In this document: in pieces, positions 15,781 through 23,837 of the stretch
Position numbering within the stretch: position 1 is the stretch's first letter
Layout of the letters: each line of letters opens with the position of its first letter
DNA from: Chersky-265 sp035275285
Lineage (GTDB): Bacteria > Fibrobacterota > Fibrobacteria > UBA11236
Assembly (NCBI GenBank): GCA_035275285.1
Contig: DATENA010000295.1
Location: forward strand, 1 to 30,411
DNA: 30,411 nt
Reading direction: 5' to 3'
Program-made: the position numbers and the translations under genes
Notes under the pieces: model-generated
What the model saw: the letters and a program-made list of their open reading frames with translations, nothing else
Database searches by the model: none
Told to the model about the DNA's origin: nothing

Positions 15781-16605
15781 ATGACCCAAGTCCCCATCCC
15801 CACCGCCCTCGACGGCGTCCCCGGCCTCCAGGACTTCACCGTCGCCCAGATAGAGCTCTGGCTCCTGGTGCTGATCCGCGTGAGCGTGCTGGTGTTCCTG
15901 ACCCCCATCTTCAGCACCGATGAGGTCCCCGCCCGCGTCAAGGCTTCCGTCGCCTTCTTCCTGAGCCTCATCCTCTTCCCGGCCCTGCCCCATGCGGCCG
16001 TGGCCATCCCTTCCAGCCTGCCCGCCTACATGATGCTGGCCATCAAGGAGATCTACATCGGAGCGGTCATGGGGTTCGCCGGCACCTTCGTGTTCGCGGG
16101 ACTGCGCTTCGCCGGATCCTGGATCGACGCGGAAACGGGCTTCAACATGACGCAGATCATCAATCCCGTGGCCCAGGAAGAGGACACGCCCCTGGGGCAT
16201 CTGCTCTTCATCCTGTTCATCCTCCTGCTGCTGTCCACCGGCGGCTACATGTTCTACCTGCAGGCCATCGCGGAGTCCTTCCGCCTCATCCCCCTGGCCG
16301 GCGCGCAAGCGGCCTCGGGGAACATGGTCGCCGTGTTCGTCCAGCTTTCCACCAACGCCTTCCTGCTGGGCCTCAAGGTGGCCGCGCCCGTGGTCACCAC
16401 CCTGTTCGTCTCCAGCATCGGCCTGGCGGTCATCGCGCGCATCATGCCCCAGATGAACGTATGGATGGTGGGCATGCCCATGAAGCTCGCCCTGGGGACC
16501 CTGACCATGATCTTCTCCCTGCCCCTGATGTGGCAGGCGTTCCTCAAGGAACAGGAAAGCCTCCAGGGCTACTGGATCGTGCTGATGCGGATGATGGGAG
16601 CCTGA
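15781..16605 (+). CDS. fliR: Flagellar export gate protein FliR
   Basis: A 274-residue polytopic membrane protein with about six helices and typical FliR features: LLVLIRVSVLVFLTPIFSTD, the VPARVKASVAF segment, the EIYIGAVMGF and GSWIDAETGFNMTQIINP region, and the C-terminal NVWMVGMPMKLALG stretch. It completes the export gate with FliP and FliQ. ATG 15781 is chosen over TTG 15766, which lies inside the repeat. No Shine-Dalgarno sequence precedes either start (CCTTCTCCCCCC), probably because the repeat replaced the normal leader. Confidence 0.94.
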   Translation: MTQVPIPTALDGVPGLQDFTVAQIELWLLVLIRVSVLVFLTPIFSTDEVPARVKASVAFFLSLILFPALPHAAVAIPSSLPAYMMLAIKEIYIGAVMGFAGTFVFAGLRFAGSWIDAETGFNMTQIINPVAQEEDTPLGHLLFILFILLLLSTGGYMFYLQAIAESFRLIPLAGAQAASGNMVAVFVQLSTNAFLLGLKVAAPVVTTLFVSSIGLAVIARIMPQMNVWMVGMPMKLALGTLTMIFSLPLMWQAFLKEQESLQGYWIVLMRMMGA

Positions 16606-16606
16606 A

Positions 16607-17674
16607 GTGGCCGCGGAAGACGACGGAAAAACGGAAGAAGCCACCGGCAAAAAGCTCGGGGACGCCCGCAACAAGGGCATGGTGGGCAAGAGCGGGGACT
16701 TCAGCTCCTCCGTCGTGCTGCTGGCGGGCGTGGCCATGATCTGGATGTTCTCGGACAGGCTGGTGGGCGGCATGCGCAACACCATGGTCGAGAGCTTCAT
16801 GGCCATCGGCAATTTCGAGCAGATACCGGGGATGATCTTCTCCCTGGCCCGCCAGGGCCTGGTCGGCATCCTCATGCTCATCCTTCCGGTGGTATGCGGC
16901 ATCACCGTGGTCTCGCTGGCGGTCAGCGTCGCCCAGGTCGGCTTCCTCTGGACCTGGGAGCCCCTGGGCCCCCACTTCGGCAAAGTGTTCTCCCTGAGCG
17001 GGCTGTCCAAGCTCTTTTCCGCCGCCTCCTTCGTGGAGATAGCCAAGAGCATCCTGAAGATGGTCATCGTGGGGGTGGTCGCCTACCAGGCGGTGGCGCA
17101 CCATTACGAAAAATACCTGGAGCTCGCGGATATGTCCCTGGGGCAGTTCTGCTCCATGATGTGGTCGGTGAGCCTGGAAGTGATCCTCAAATCCACGGTG
17201 GTGCTGCTGTTCCTGGGCCTGGCGGACCTGGTCTACCAGAAGCGCAAGATGAAGAAGGAACTGATGATGTCCAAGACGGAAGTCAAGGACGAAGCCAAGC
17301 AGTCCGAAGGCGATCCGCACGTCAAGGGCAAGATCAAGAGCCTGCGCATGCAGATGCACAGGAACTTCATGATGAAGGAGCTTCCCAAGGCCACCGTGGT
17401 CATCACCAACCCCACCTTCATCGCCATCGCCATCCGCTACGCCCAGGGCGTGGACGCCACGCCCGTGGTGGTGGCCAAGGGCAAGCGCCTGATCGCCGAG
17501 CGCATCCGCGACGTGGCCCGCAAGCATGATATCCCCATCGTGGAGGACAAGCCCCTGGCACGCAGCCTGTACGATATCGTGGAGCCCGGAGAGGAGATTC
17601 CCGAGGAATTCTTTGCCGCGGTCGCGGAAATTTTGGCCTACGTGTACAGCCTCAAGGGCCAACGGGTGGCATGA
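16607..17674 (+). CDS. flhB: Flagellar export switch protein FlhB
   Basis: The 355-residue protein controls the hook-to-filament substrate switch together with FliK. The N-terminus DDGKTEEATGKKLGDARNKG is the standard cytoplasmic leader, four membrane helices lie between about 28 and 215, and the cytoplasmic domain follows. The autocleavage site reads N-P-T-F rather than the usual N-P-T-H (ATVVITNPTFIAIAIRYAQG, about residues 262-281). The GTG start at 16607 follows the fliR stop by one base. The 235 nt after it hold no gene, only the sigma-54 promoter of flhA. Confidence 0.95.
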   Translation: MAAEDDGKTEEATGKKLGDARNKGMVGKSGDFSSSVVLLAGVAMIWMFSDRLVGGMRNTMVESFMAIGNFEQIPGMIFSLARQGLVGILMLILPVVCGITVVSLAVSVAQVGFLWTWEPLGPHFGKVFSLSGLSKLFSAASFVEIAKSILKMVIVGVVAYQAVAHHYEKYLELADMSLGQFCSMMWSVSLEVILKSTVVLLFLGLADLVYQKRKMKKELMMSKTEVKDEAKQSEGDPHVKGKIKSLRMQMHRNFMMKELPKATVVITNPTFIAIAIRYAQGVDATPVVVAKGKRLIAERIRDVARKHDIPIVEDKPLARSLYDIVEPGEEIPEEFFAAVAEILAYVYSLKGQRVA

Positions 17675-17821
17675 GCCGTTTGACCTTCCCCTGACCGGTT
17701 TTCCCGGCCACCCCCCAAAACAAACCGGTTTAAGGATCGCGCGAAGCTTCCCTCGCCGCGGGCCCGGGCGATCGGCGTTTCCGGAACGCAAAAAACCCCA
17801 GCGATTCCGCCCCGGAAAGTC

Positions 17822-17837
17822 CGGCCCGGTGTTTGCT
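17822..17837 (+). promoter_or_regulatory. Candidate sigma-54 promoter of flhA-flhF
   Basis: CGGCCCG-GTGT-TTGCT fits the RpoN pattern TGGCACGN4TTGCW at 10 of 12 positions, keeping the essential GG (17823-17824) and GC (17835-17836) at the correct spacing. Transcription would begin near 17848, about 62 nt before flhA. Confidence 0.65.
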
Positions 17838-17909
17838 CAAGAACGCTGACGCGACCCGATCTTCCGATCATCGGCCGGTCGGCGCGGAAACTTCAACGGA
17901 ATCTTCAGG

Positions 17910-20015
17910 ATGCAAGCAGCGGCGGGAACGAAGAAATTGGGAGGGGCCCTGATCGCCCACAAGGACCTCCTGATCGCGTTCATCCTCATCGGCGTCATCG
18001 CCATGATGATCATCCCCCTGCCGCCCTTCATGCTCGACGTCCTCCTGACGGTGATGATCTCCCTGGCCATCATCATCATGCTCATCTCCATGTACATCGA
18101 CAACGTGCTGGATTTCTCCGTGTTCCCGGGGATGCTGCTCATCATCACCCTGTTCCGCCTGGGGCTGAACGTGGCCACCACCCGCCTCATCCTCACGGAA
18201 GGCGAGGCCGGCGGAGTCATCCACACCTTCGGCACCTTCGTCACCAAGGGCAACATGGTGGTGGGCGCCATCATCTTCATCATCCTGGTCATCATCCAGT
18301 TCATCGTCATCACCAAGGGCGCCGGCCGCATCGCGGAAGTGGCCGCCCGCTTCACCTTGGACGCCATGCCCGGCAAGCAGATGGCCGTGGACGCGGACCT
18401 GAACGCCGGCATCATCACGGAAGCGGAGGCCAAGGACCGCCGCCGCAACATCGGCCGCGAAGCGGACTTCTACGGGGCCATGGACGGCGCCAGCAAATTC
18501 GTGCGCGGCGACGCCATCGCCGGCATCATCATCACCGTGATCAACATCATCGGCGGCTTCATCGTCGGCATGACCATGCAGGACCTCTCCTTCCAGGACT
18601 CCATCAAGCGCTTCACCATCCTGACCATCGGCGACGGCCTGGTCACCCAGATGCCCGCCCTGATGATCTCCACCGCCTCCGGCATCATCGTGGCCCGCGC
18701 CGCCTCCAAGCAGAACCTGGGCGAGGAAGTCATGGCCCAGTTGACCCAGAGCACCAAGGCCATGTACACCGGCGCCGGCTTCATGGGCGTCACCGCCCTC
18801 ATCCCGGGCATGCCCACGCTCCCCTTCCTCCTGCTCGCCTCCATGGTGGGCGGCCTCGCATTCCTCGTCGGACGCAAGAAGGTGGCCGAAAAGGCCCAAG
18901 CGGCGGTGGAGAAGGAGAAGAAGGCCGAAGAGAAGGACGCGGCGGCCAACCCCGACAAGATCGAATCCTACCTGCAAGTGGACCAGATGGAGCTGGAAAT
19001 CGGCTACGGACTCATCTCCCTGGTGGACGTGAACCAGGGCGGGGACCTGCTGGAGCGCATCACCATGCTGCGCCGCCAATGCGCCACGGAGATCGGCGTG
19101 ATCGTCCCTCCCATCCGCATCCGCGACAACATCCAGCTCAAGGCCAACCAGTACGTGGTGAAGATCAAGGGCATCGAAGTGGGCCAGGGCGAATTGATGA
19201 CGGGATGCTTCCTGGCCATGGACCCGGGCGGCACCAGCCAGAAGATCCAGGGCATCCCCACCGTGGAACCGGCCTTCGGCCTGCCCGCCATCTGGATCAC
19301 GCACTCGCAGAAGGAAGCCGCCGACATCGCCGGCTATACCGTGGTGGAGCTGCCCGCGGTCATCGCCACCCATCTCACCGAGCTCATCCGCAACCACGCC
19401 GGGGAAATCCTCACCCGCCAGGACGTGAAGTCCCTGATCGACAACATGAAGGCGACCAACGCCACCGTGGTCGAAGAACTCATCCCCGGCCTGATGGGCA
19501 TCGGGGACGTCCAGCGCGTGCTCGTCAACCTGCTCAACGAAAAGGTCTCCATCCGCGATCTGGGCACCGTCCTGGAAGCCCTGGCCAACGCCTCCAAGGT
19601 CTCCAAATCGGAAGCCTACCTCACCGAGCAGTGCCGCCAGGCCCTGTCCCGGCAGATCTGCAAGGCCTACAAGGACGCCGGCGATTGCATCCACGTGATC
19701 AGCCTGGAGCCCAAGCTGGAGCAGATGCTGGAAGCCTCGGTGCAGAACACCGACCGCGGCCCCCGCCTGGTCATCCGGCCCGAGCTGGTGGGGCGCATGG
19801 TCGGCCGCCTCTCCGCCCTGGTGGAGCGCATGGTGGCCCAGAACATGCAGCCCGTGCTGCTCTGCTCCCCGGGGATCCGGTTCCAGCTGCGCAAGATCAT
19901 GGAAGGCTCCTTCCCCAACCTGGCCCTCATCTCCTACAGCGAAATAGCCAACGGCGTCAACGTGAAAGCGACGGGCACGGTGGTCCTCAACGACAATGAA
20001 AGCGGTGCCCAATGA
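17910..20015 (+). CDS. flhA: Flagellar export gate protein FlhA
   Basis: The 701-residue protein is the nonameric export-gate motor. About eight membrane helices fill residues 22-330, with the conserved FHIPEP-family loop TLDAMPGKQMAVDADLNAGI and AKDRRRNIGREADFYGAMDG, essential for proton-coupled export. A Lys/Glu-rich linker at about 330-350 leads to the cytoplasmic substrate-docking domain (about 355-700). Length and motifs are standard. Its last bases overlap the flhF ATG (ATGA). Confidence 0.97.
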   Translation: MQAAAGTKKLGGALIAHKDLLIAFILIGVIAMMIIPLPPFMLDVLLTVMISLAIIIMLISMYIDNVLDFSVFPGMLLIITLFRLGLNVATTRLILTEGEAGGVIHTFGTFVTKGNMVVGAIIFIILVIIQFIVITKGAGRIAEVAARFTLDAMPGKQMAVDADLNAGIITEAEAKDRRRNIGREADFYGAMDGASKFVRGDAIAGIIITVINIIGGFIVGMTMQDLSFQDSIKRFTILTIGDGLVTQMPALMISTASGIIVARAASKQNLGEEVMAQLTQSTKAMYTGAGFMGVTALIPGMPTLPFLLLASMVGGLAFLVGRKKVAEKAQAAVEKEKKAEEKDAAANPDKIESYLQVDQMELEIGYGLISLVDVNQGGDLLERITMLRRQCATEIGVIVPPIRIRDNIQLKANQYVVKIKGIEVGQGELMTGCFLAMDPGGTSQKIQGIPTVEPAFGLPAIWITHSQKEAADIAGYTVVELPAVIATHLTELIRNHAGEILTRQDVKSLIDNMKATNATVVEELIPGLMGIGDVQRVLVNLLNEKVSIRDLGTVLEALANASKVSKSEAYLTEQCRQALSRQICKAYKDAGDCIHVISLEPKLEQMLEASVQNTDRGPRLVIRPELVGRMVGRLSALVERMVAQNMQPVLLCSPGIRFQLRKIMEGSFPNLALISYSEIANGVNVKATGTVVLNDNESGAQ

Positions 20016-21598
20016 AGATGAAATCGTACCAAGCCGATACCATGCAGGAGGCCCTGGCCCTGGTGAAGGACGAGATGGGCCCGGACGCCGTGATCCTCAA
20101 ATCGCGCCGCACCACCCGCAGGCATCTGGGCAAGACCCAGGCCTGCTTCGAGGTGACCGCGGCCCTGGAAGAAAGCCTGTTCGCCCGCCCCGCGCCCGTG
20201 GTCCCGGACGGCCAGGTTCCCCGGGAAACCGCCGCCCGCGCCGCCGCCGCCAAGCCGGGTTCCGCCGCCGCGCGCCTGGCCGCCCTCCGCCCCACGGCCG
20301 CCAAGCCCGGGCAATACGATTGGAAAGGTTCCCTGCGCCGCGTCGACGAAGAGGGCAATGCCGTGGGAGCGCAACGCGCCGGTTCGCAGGCTGTCGCCTC
20401 CAAGGATCGCCGGGTATTCGTCCAGGACGTGCAGGGCCCGGACCGCCGCGCCCCCGACCCCGGTTCCGCTCCCCGCCGGGAAGCCGCCGCGACCGGCGCG
20501 GACCCGGCCGAAAAAGCGATCGAAATGCTCCGCAACGAGCTGAAGGAAATGAAGGCCCGGGTGGAGCAACCCGCCCGCGAGATGAAGGATCTCAAGGAAG
20601 AGATCAAGGCCATGATGGAATCGGCCGCCGCCCGCACCGCCGCCGCCGCCGCGCATTCCGGTTCGCGCCAGATGGAAAGCAAGGCTTTCGCCCGTTCGGC
20701 CATGTCTCCGGCCACCTCCTGGATCCCCAACACCGAGTTCCAGGGCCTGCAGGAAAGCCTGATCGAAATGGAAGTGGAGCCCGCCCTGGCCGCCGAGGCC
20801 GTGGGCGCGGCGTACGGCGAGTTCCGCGCGGCCTACCGGCAGGAAGGCCCCGCCGAGACCATCGCCAACGTGCCGGGCGAACGGGAAGCCGCGCTGCTGG
20901 CGCGCAACCTGGCCGAACGCGTCCGCGTGACGGGAGGCATCCGCTTGCGCCCCGGCCGCCCGACCACGGTGGCGCTGGTGGGGCCCACGGGCGTGGGCAA
21001 GACCACCACCCTGGCCAAGCTGGCCGCCCTGGCCAAGATCCAACAGGGCAAGAAGGTCGGCATCATCTCCGCGGACAGCTTCCGCATGGGCGCCAACGAA
21101 CAGCTGGAGCTTTTCGGCCGCACCGCGGGCATCCCCGTCAAGCCGGTCTTCTCCCCCGCCGACGTGGCGCAGGCCCAGCGCGAATTCGCGGATTTCGACT
21201 TGATCCTGGTGGACACCGCGGGCCGCAGCCACACCCACAAGGAGATGTGGCGCGAACTGCAAGGCCTGCTGCATTGCCTGGCCCCGGACGAAATCCACCT
21301 GGTGTTGTCCGGCCCCACCCGCATGCGCGAACTCCGGCACCAATACGGCCTCTACCGGGACCTGGGCGCGGGCAGCATCATCTTCACCAAGCTGGACGAA
21401 TGCCTGTCCCTGGGCTGCCTGTACAATCTGGCCCGCCGGGCCGATGCGCCCCTGTCCTACCTTTGCAATGGCCAGGTGATCCCGGACCATATCATGCTCG
21501 CCAGGACCGATACCTTGGCCTCCGCCATCGCCGGAGCCGCGCGCGCCTCCCTGGCCGCGGCCCGGGTGCCCTCCGAATCCCACCGGAGCGGCCTCTGA
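20012..21598 (+). CDS. flhF: Flagellar placement GTPase FlhF
   Basis: The 528-residue SRP-type GTPase sets the position and number of flagella. Residues 1-50 match the FlhF N-terminus (MKMKSYQADTMQEALALVKD, then DAVILKSRRT). An Ala/Arg-rich, partly coiled-coil linker spans about 60-240, and the NG domains follow with the P-loop GPTGVGKT (324-331), the DSFR region, DTAGR (401-405) and the TKLDE guanine-specificity motif. The length exceeds typical FlhF (380-430 aa) because of the linker. The partner ATPase FlhG, which normally follows, is absent. Confidence 0.95.
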   Translation: MKMKSYQADTMQEALALVKDEMGPDAVILKSRRTTRRHLGKTQACFEVTAALEESLFARPAPVVPDGQVPRETAARAAAAKPGSAAARLAALRPTAAKPGQYDWKGSLRRVDEEGNAVGAQRAGSQAVASKDRRVFVQDVQGPDRRAPDPGSAPRREAAATGADPAEKAIEMLRNELKEMKARVEQPAREMKDLKEEIKAMMESAAARTAAAAAHSGSRQMESKAFARSAMSPATSWIPNTEFQGLQESLIEMEVEPALAAEAVGAAYGEFRAAYRQEGPAETIANVPGEREAALLARNLAERVRVTGGIRLRPGRPTTVALVGPTGVGKTTTLAKLAALAKIQQGKKVGIISADSFRMGANEQLELFGRTAGIPVKPVFSPADVAQAQREFADFDLILVDTAGRSHTHKEMWRELQGLLHCLAPDEIHLVLSGPTRMRELRHQYGLYRDLGAGSIIFTKLDECLSLGCLYNLARRADAPLSYLCNGQVIPDHIMLARTDTLASAIAGAARASLAAARVPSESHRSGL

Positions 21599-21639
21599 AG
21601 CCGGATCCAGCATGAAAAAACCCAAATCCCTCACCCCCC

Positions 21640-21740
21640 TTGTCATTTTTGGCCGGCGAACCGGTCAAACATCCTTCCCCTTGTCATTTTTGGCCGGCGA
21701 ACCGGCCAAACATCCTTCCCCTTGTCATTTTTGGCCGGCG
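21640..21740. repeat. 41-bp tandem repeat with internal palindrome
   Basis: Units starting at 21640, 21681 and 21722 (the last partial) share TTGTCATTTTTGGCCGGCG. The complete units contain TTGGCCGG-CGAA-CCGGYCAA (Y is T in unit 1 and C in unit 2), an 8-bp hairpin that gives a TTCG loop on the minus strand. The third unit diverges exactly where the palindrome's right half should be and runs into a promoter -10 element. Confidence 0.85.
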
Positions 21741-21751
21741 GGGTCCATAAT
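21722..21751 (+). promoter_or_regulatory. Sigma-70-type promoter before the small membrane protein
   Basis: TTGTCA (21722-21727), an 18-bp spacer and CATAAT (21746-21751) lie 31 nt before ATG 21783. The -35 hexamer is the start of the third 41-bp repeat unit, so two additional TTGTCA copies lie upstream at 41-bp intervals, each paired with a palindrome instead of a -10 box. Confidence 0.6.
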
Positions 21752-21782
21752 TAACCTGAAACGCGGAATTGGAGGAACTTGA

Positions 21783-22106
21783 ATGGACGCCTTGTCCATA
21801 GCCAAAGCGATAACCCGGGCCGTCCTGGTGACCCTGGTGCTCGCCGTCATCGGCTTTTCGCTGCTGTTCGCGCCGCAACTCGACGCGGAGCAGATCCTGT
21901 TCGCCCTGGGCAAGGGTTTCCTGACCCTCCTGTTCGGATGGATCTTCATCCTCATCCTGTCGGATACGATGGTGAAATCGATAGCGTCTTCCGCCATGGA
22001 AGCGCAAGCCACCCGCAAAGAAGGGGGCTTCATCTACCATTTCCTCAAGCCCGACCGGGACGAGATCGTCGAGGATGGGAAACCCGCCGCCGAGACCCTG
22101 AAGTGA
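21783..22106 (+). CDS. Small membrane protein in the flhG position, 107 aa
   Basis: I do not recognise a family. Two membrane helices are clear (about 11-31, VLVTLVLAVIGFSLLF, and 41-61, LGKGFLTLLFGWIFILIL), followed by a charged cytoplasmic tail of about 45 residues ending in a Glu/Asp-rich stretch. TTGGAGG before the ATG is a good ribosome site. It lies between flhF and fliA where flhG/minD usually resides, and 22 nt before fliA. A flagellar role is inferred only from position. Confidence 0.8.
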   Translation: MDALSIAKAITRAVLVTLVLAVIGFSLLFAPQLDAEQILFALGKGFLTLLFGWIFILILSDTMVKSIASSAMEAQATRKEGGFIYHFLKPDRDEIVEDGKPAAETLK

Positions 22107-22128
22107 AAACCGAAAGCCGCCCGTCCTG

Positions 22129-22893
22129 ATGCCCGAACTGAGCGAACTGTGGACCGAATACCGGGCCACGGGTAACAAGGCCTGCAAGGACAAGCTCCTG
22201 GTCGAATACGCCGGCCTGGTGAAATACATCGCCCAGCGCGTGTCCATGAACCTGCCGGCCTCGGTGGAGTTCGACGACCTGGTGGGCGCGGGCATCATGG
22301 GCCTGGTCAAGGCCGTGGAGATGTTCGAACCGGAACGCGGCCTCAAGTTCGAGACCTTCGCGACCCATAAGATCCGCGGGGCCATCCTGGACGAATTGCG
22401 CGCATTGGACTGGGTCCCCCGCTCCGTGCGGCAGAAGAACAAGGCGCTCCAGAAGGCCTATGCCAAGCTGGAAGGCGATCTCGGCCGCATGCCGTACGAC
22501 GACGAAGTCGCGGCCCATCTCAACCTGTCTCCCGCCGAGTTCGAGGAAATGCTCAGCGACGTGGCCCCGGCCACCATCCTGTCCCTGGAAGAGGCGCTTC
22601 CCGATCGCGGCGACGAGAACAAGTCCCTGAGCCTCATCGACACCATCGAGGATCCGCAAGGCACCAATCCCCTCAAGGAGCTGGGGTACCAGGAAGTCAA
22701 AAGGATCCTCAAGGAAACCATCGCGCAGCTTCCGGAAAAGGAAAAGCTGGTGGTGGCCCTCTACCATTACGAGGAACTGACCCTCAAGGAAATCGGCGAG
22801 GTGCTCAACCTCACCGAATCCCGCGTCTCGCAAATCCATTCCAAGGCGATGCTCAAACTCAAGGCCAAGCTCCTCCAGAAAATCAATGCCTGA
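22129..22893 (+). CDS. fliA: Flagellar RNA polymerase sigma-28 factor FliA
   Basis: The 254-residue sigma factor transcribes late flagellar genes (flagellin, chemotaxis). Region 2 is typical (EFDDLVGAGIMGLVKAVEMF, then FETFATHKIRGAILDELRAL and WVPRSVRQKNKALQ), region 3 spans about 110-165, and region 4 is LPEKEKLVVALYHYEELTLK followed by IGEVLNLTESRVSQIHSKAM. It belongs to the FliA/WhiG/SigD class. No classical sigma-28 promoter was found by eye in this window and no flgM gene is present. Confidence 0.95.
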   Translation: MPELSELWTEYRATGNKACKDKLLVEYAGLVKYIAQRVSMNLPASVEFDDLVGAGIMGLVKAVEMFEPERGLKFETFATHKIRGAILDELRALDWVPRSVRQKNKALQKAYAKLEGDLGRMPYDDEVAAHLNLSPAEFEEMLSDVAPATILSLEEALPDRGDENKSLSLIDTIEDPQGTNPLKELGYQEVKRILKETIAQLPEKEKLVVALYHYEELTLKEIGEVLNLTESRVSQIHSKAMLKLKAKLLQKINA

Positions 22894-22909
22894 GGCCGCC
22901 GCCCCCCGC

Positions 22910-22915
22910 TATAAT
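22910..22915 (+). promoter_or_regulatory. TATAAT -10 box before the HDOD gene
   Basis: A perfect TATAAT lies 31 nt before ATG 22946 and 17 nt after the fliA stop. The region at -35 is poor (TGCCTG at 17 bp). It may give the HDOD gene its own transcript beside read-through from fliA. Confidence 0.4.
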
Positions 22916-22945
22916 GGCTGAGGCCCGCCCGCACGAGCAACCACC

Positions 22946-23821
22946 ATGTCCCTGGACCAAGCCAAGCGCGTAAAGCGCATCACCGACTCCCTGATTTCCC
23001 TTCCCACCCTGCCCACGGTCATCGCCAAGATGCTGGAGCTGGTGGACAACCCCAAGACCTCGGCGAGCGCCCTGTCCAACCTCATCATGCGAGACCAGGT
23101 GCTCACCGCCAAGATCCTCAAGCTGGCCAACTCGTCCTTCTACGCCTTCCCCCGCCAGATCGCCACGGTAAAGCTGGCGCTGGTGGTGCTCGGCTTCGAG
23201 AACGTCAAGGAGATGGCCCTGAGCCTTTCCGTGCTCAACTCCTTCAAGGGCGAGAACAACAAGCATTTCGACACCAGCATGTTCTGGCAGCATTCCGTTT
23301 CCGTGGGGGCCTGCACGCGCATGCTCGCCCGGGAAACCTGCTACCGCCTGGCCGGGGAAGCCTTCGTGGCCGGGCTCCTGCACGACATCGGCAAGGTGGT
23401 GCTGAACCAGTACCTTCCCGGGGAATTCGCCGAGATCCAGACCCGGATTTTCGAGGGCGGGATCCCCTGCGACACCGCCGAGATGGACGTATTGGGGGTG
23501 ACCCACGCCGAAGTCGGCGCCTGGCTGGCGGAACGCTGGAACCTGCCCGTCATCCTGGTCGAAGCCATCCGTTACCACCAGCATCCGGAACTGTGCCCGC
23601 GCAACGCCGAACTGCCCCTGCTGGTCTACCTGGGCGATTATCTTTCGGTGAAATGCAACCTGGGCAAGAGCGGGTCCAAGGGCGTGGAAACCATCCCCGG
23701 GCCGATCCTGGAGCTGGCCCGCAAGACCCTGTCCCTGACGCCCGAAAGCCTGGAATCCTTCCGCAGCAGCCTGTACGCGGAATACGACAAGGCCAGCAGC
23801 TTCATGATGGAGGCCGCGTGA
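22946..23821 (+). CDS. HDOD domain protein, 291 aa
   Basis: A single HDOD domain covers most of the protein (about 15-215): SLPTLPTVIAKMLELVDNPK, MRDQVLTAKILKLANSSFYA and AFVAGLLHDIGKVVLNQYLP. The HD-like His-Asp pair is retained in LLHDIGK and a further HAEVGAWLAERWNLP motif follows. HDOD proteins are signalling scaffolds often tied to motility, chemotaxis or cell-cycle control; the output is not visible here. The gene sits between fliA and the histidine kinase (16-nt gap), suggesting one signalling unit with the kinase. Confidence 0.88.
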   Translation: MSLDQAKRVKRITDSLISLPTLPTVIAKMLELVDNPKTSASALSNLIMRDQVLTAKILKLANSSFYAFPRQIATVKLALVVLGFENVKEMALSLSVLNSFKGENNKHFDTSMFWQHSVSVGACTRMLARETCYRLAGEAFVAGLLHDIGKVVLNQYLPGEFAEIQTRIFEGGIPCDTAEMDVLGVTHAEVGAWLAERWNLPVILVEAIRYHQHPELCPRNAELPLLVYLGDYLSVKCNLGKSGSKGVETIPGPILELARKTLSLTPESLESFRSSLYAEYDKASSFMMEAA

Positions 23822-23837
23822 GAATGCGGCGCGGAGC

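Noticed and set aside
17868..20012. Minus-strand ORF of 714 codons across flhA
   Set aside because: Exact antisense of flhA, His/Asp/Gly-rich because of codon bias.
21640..21740. CRISPR array from the 41-bp repeats
   Set aside because: The units are directly adjacent with no unique spacers, and one is partial.
21612..21782. Plus-strand ORF of 56 codons through the 41-bp repeats, ending just before ATG 21783
   Set aside because: No ribosome site and a sequence formed by frame-shifted readings of the repeat; the 41-bp period would not preserve frame.
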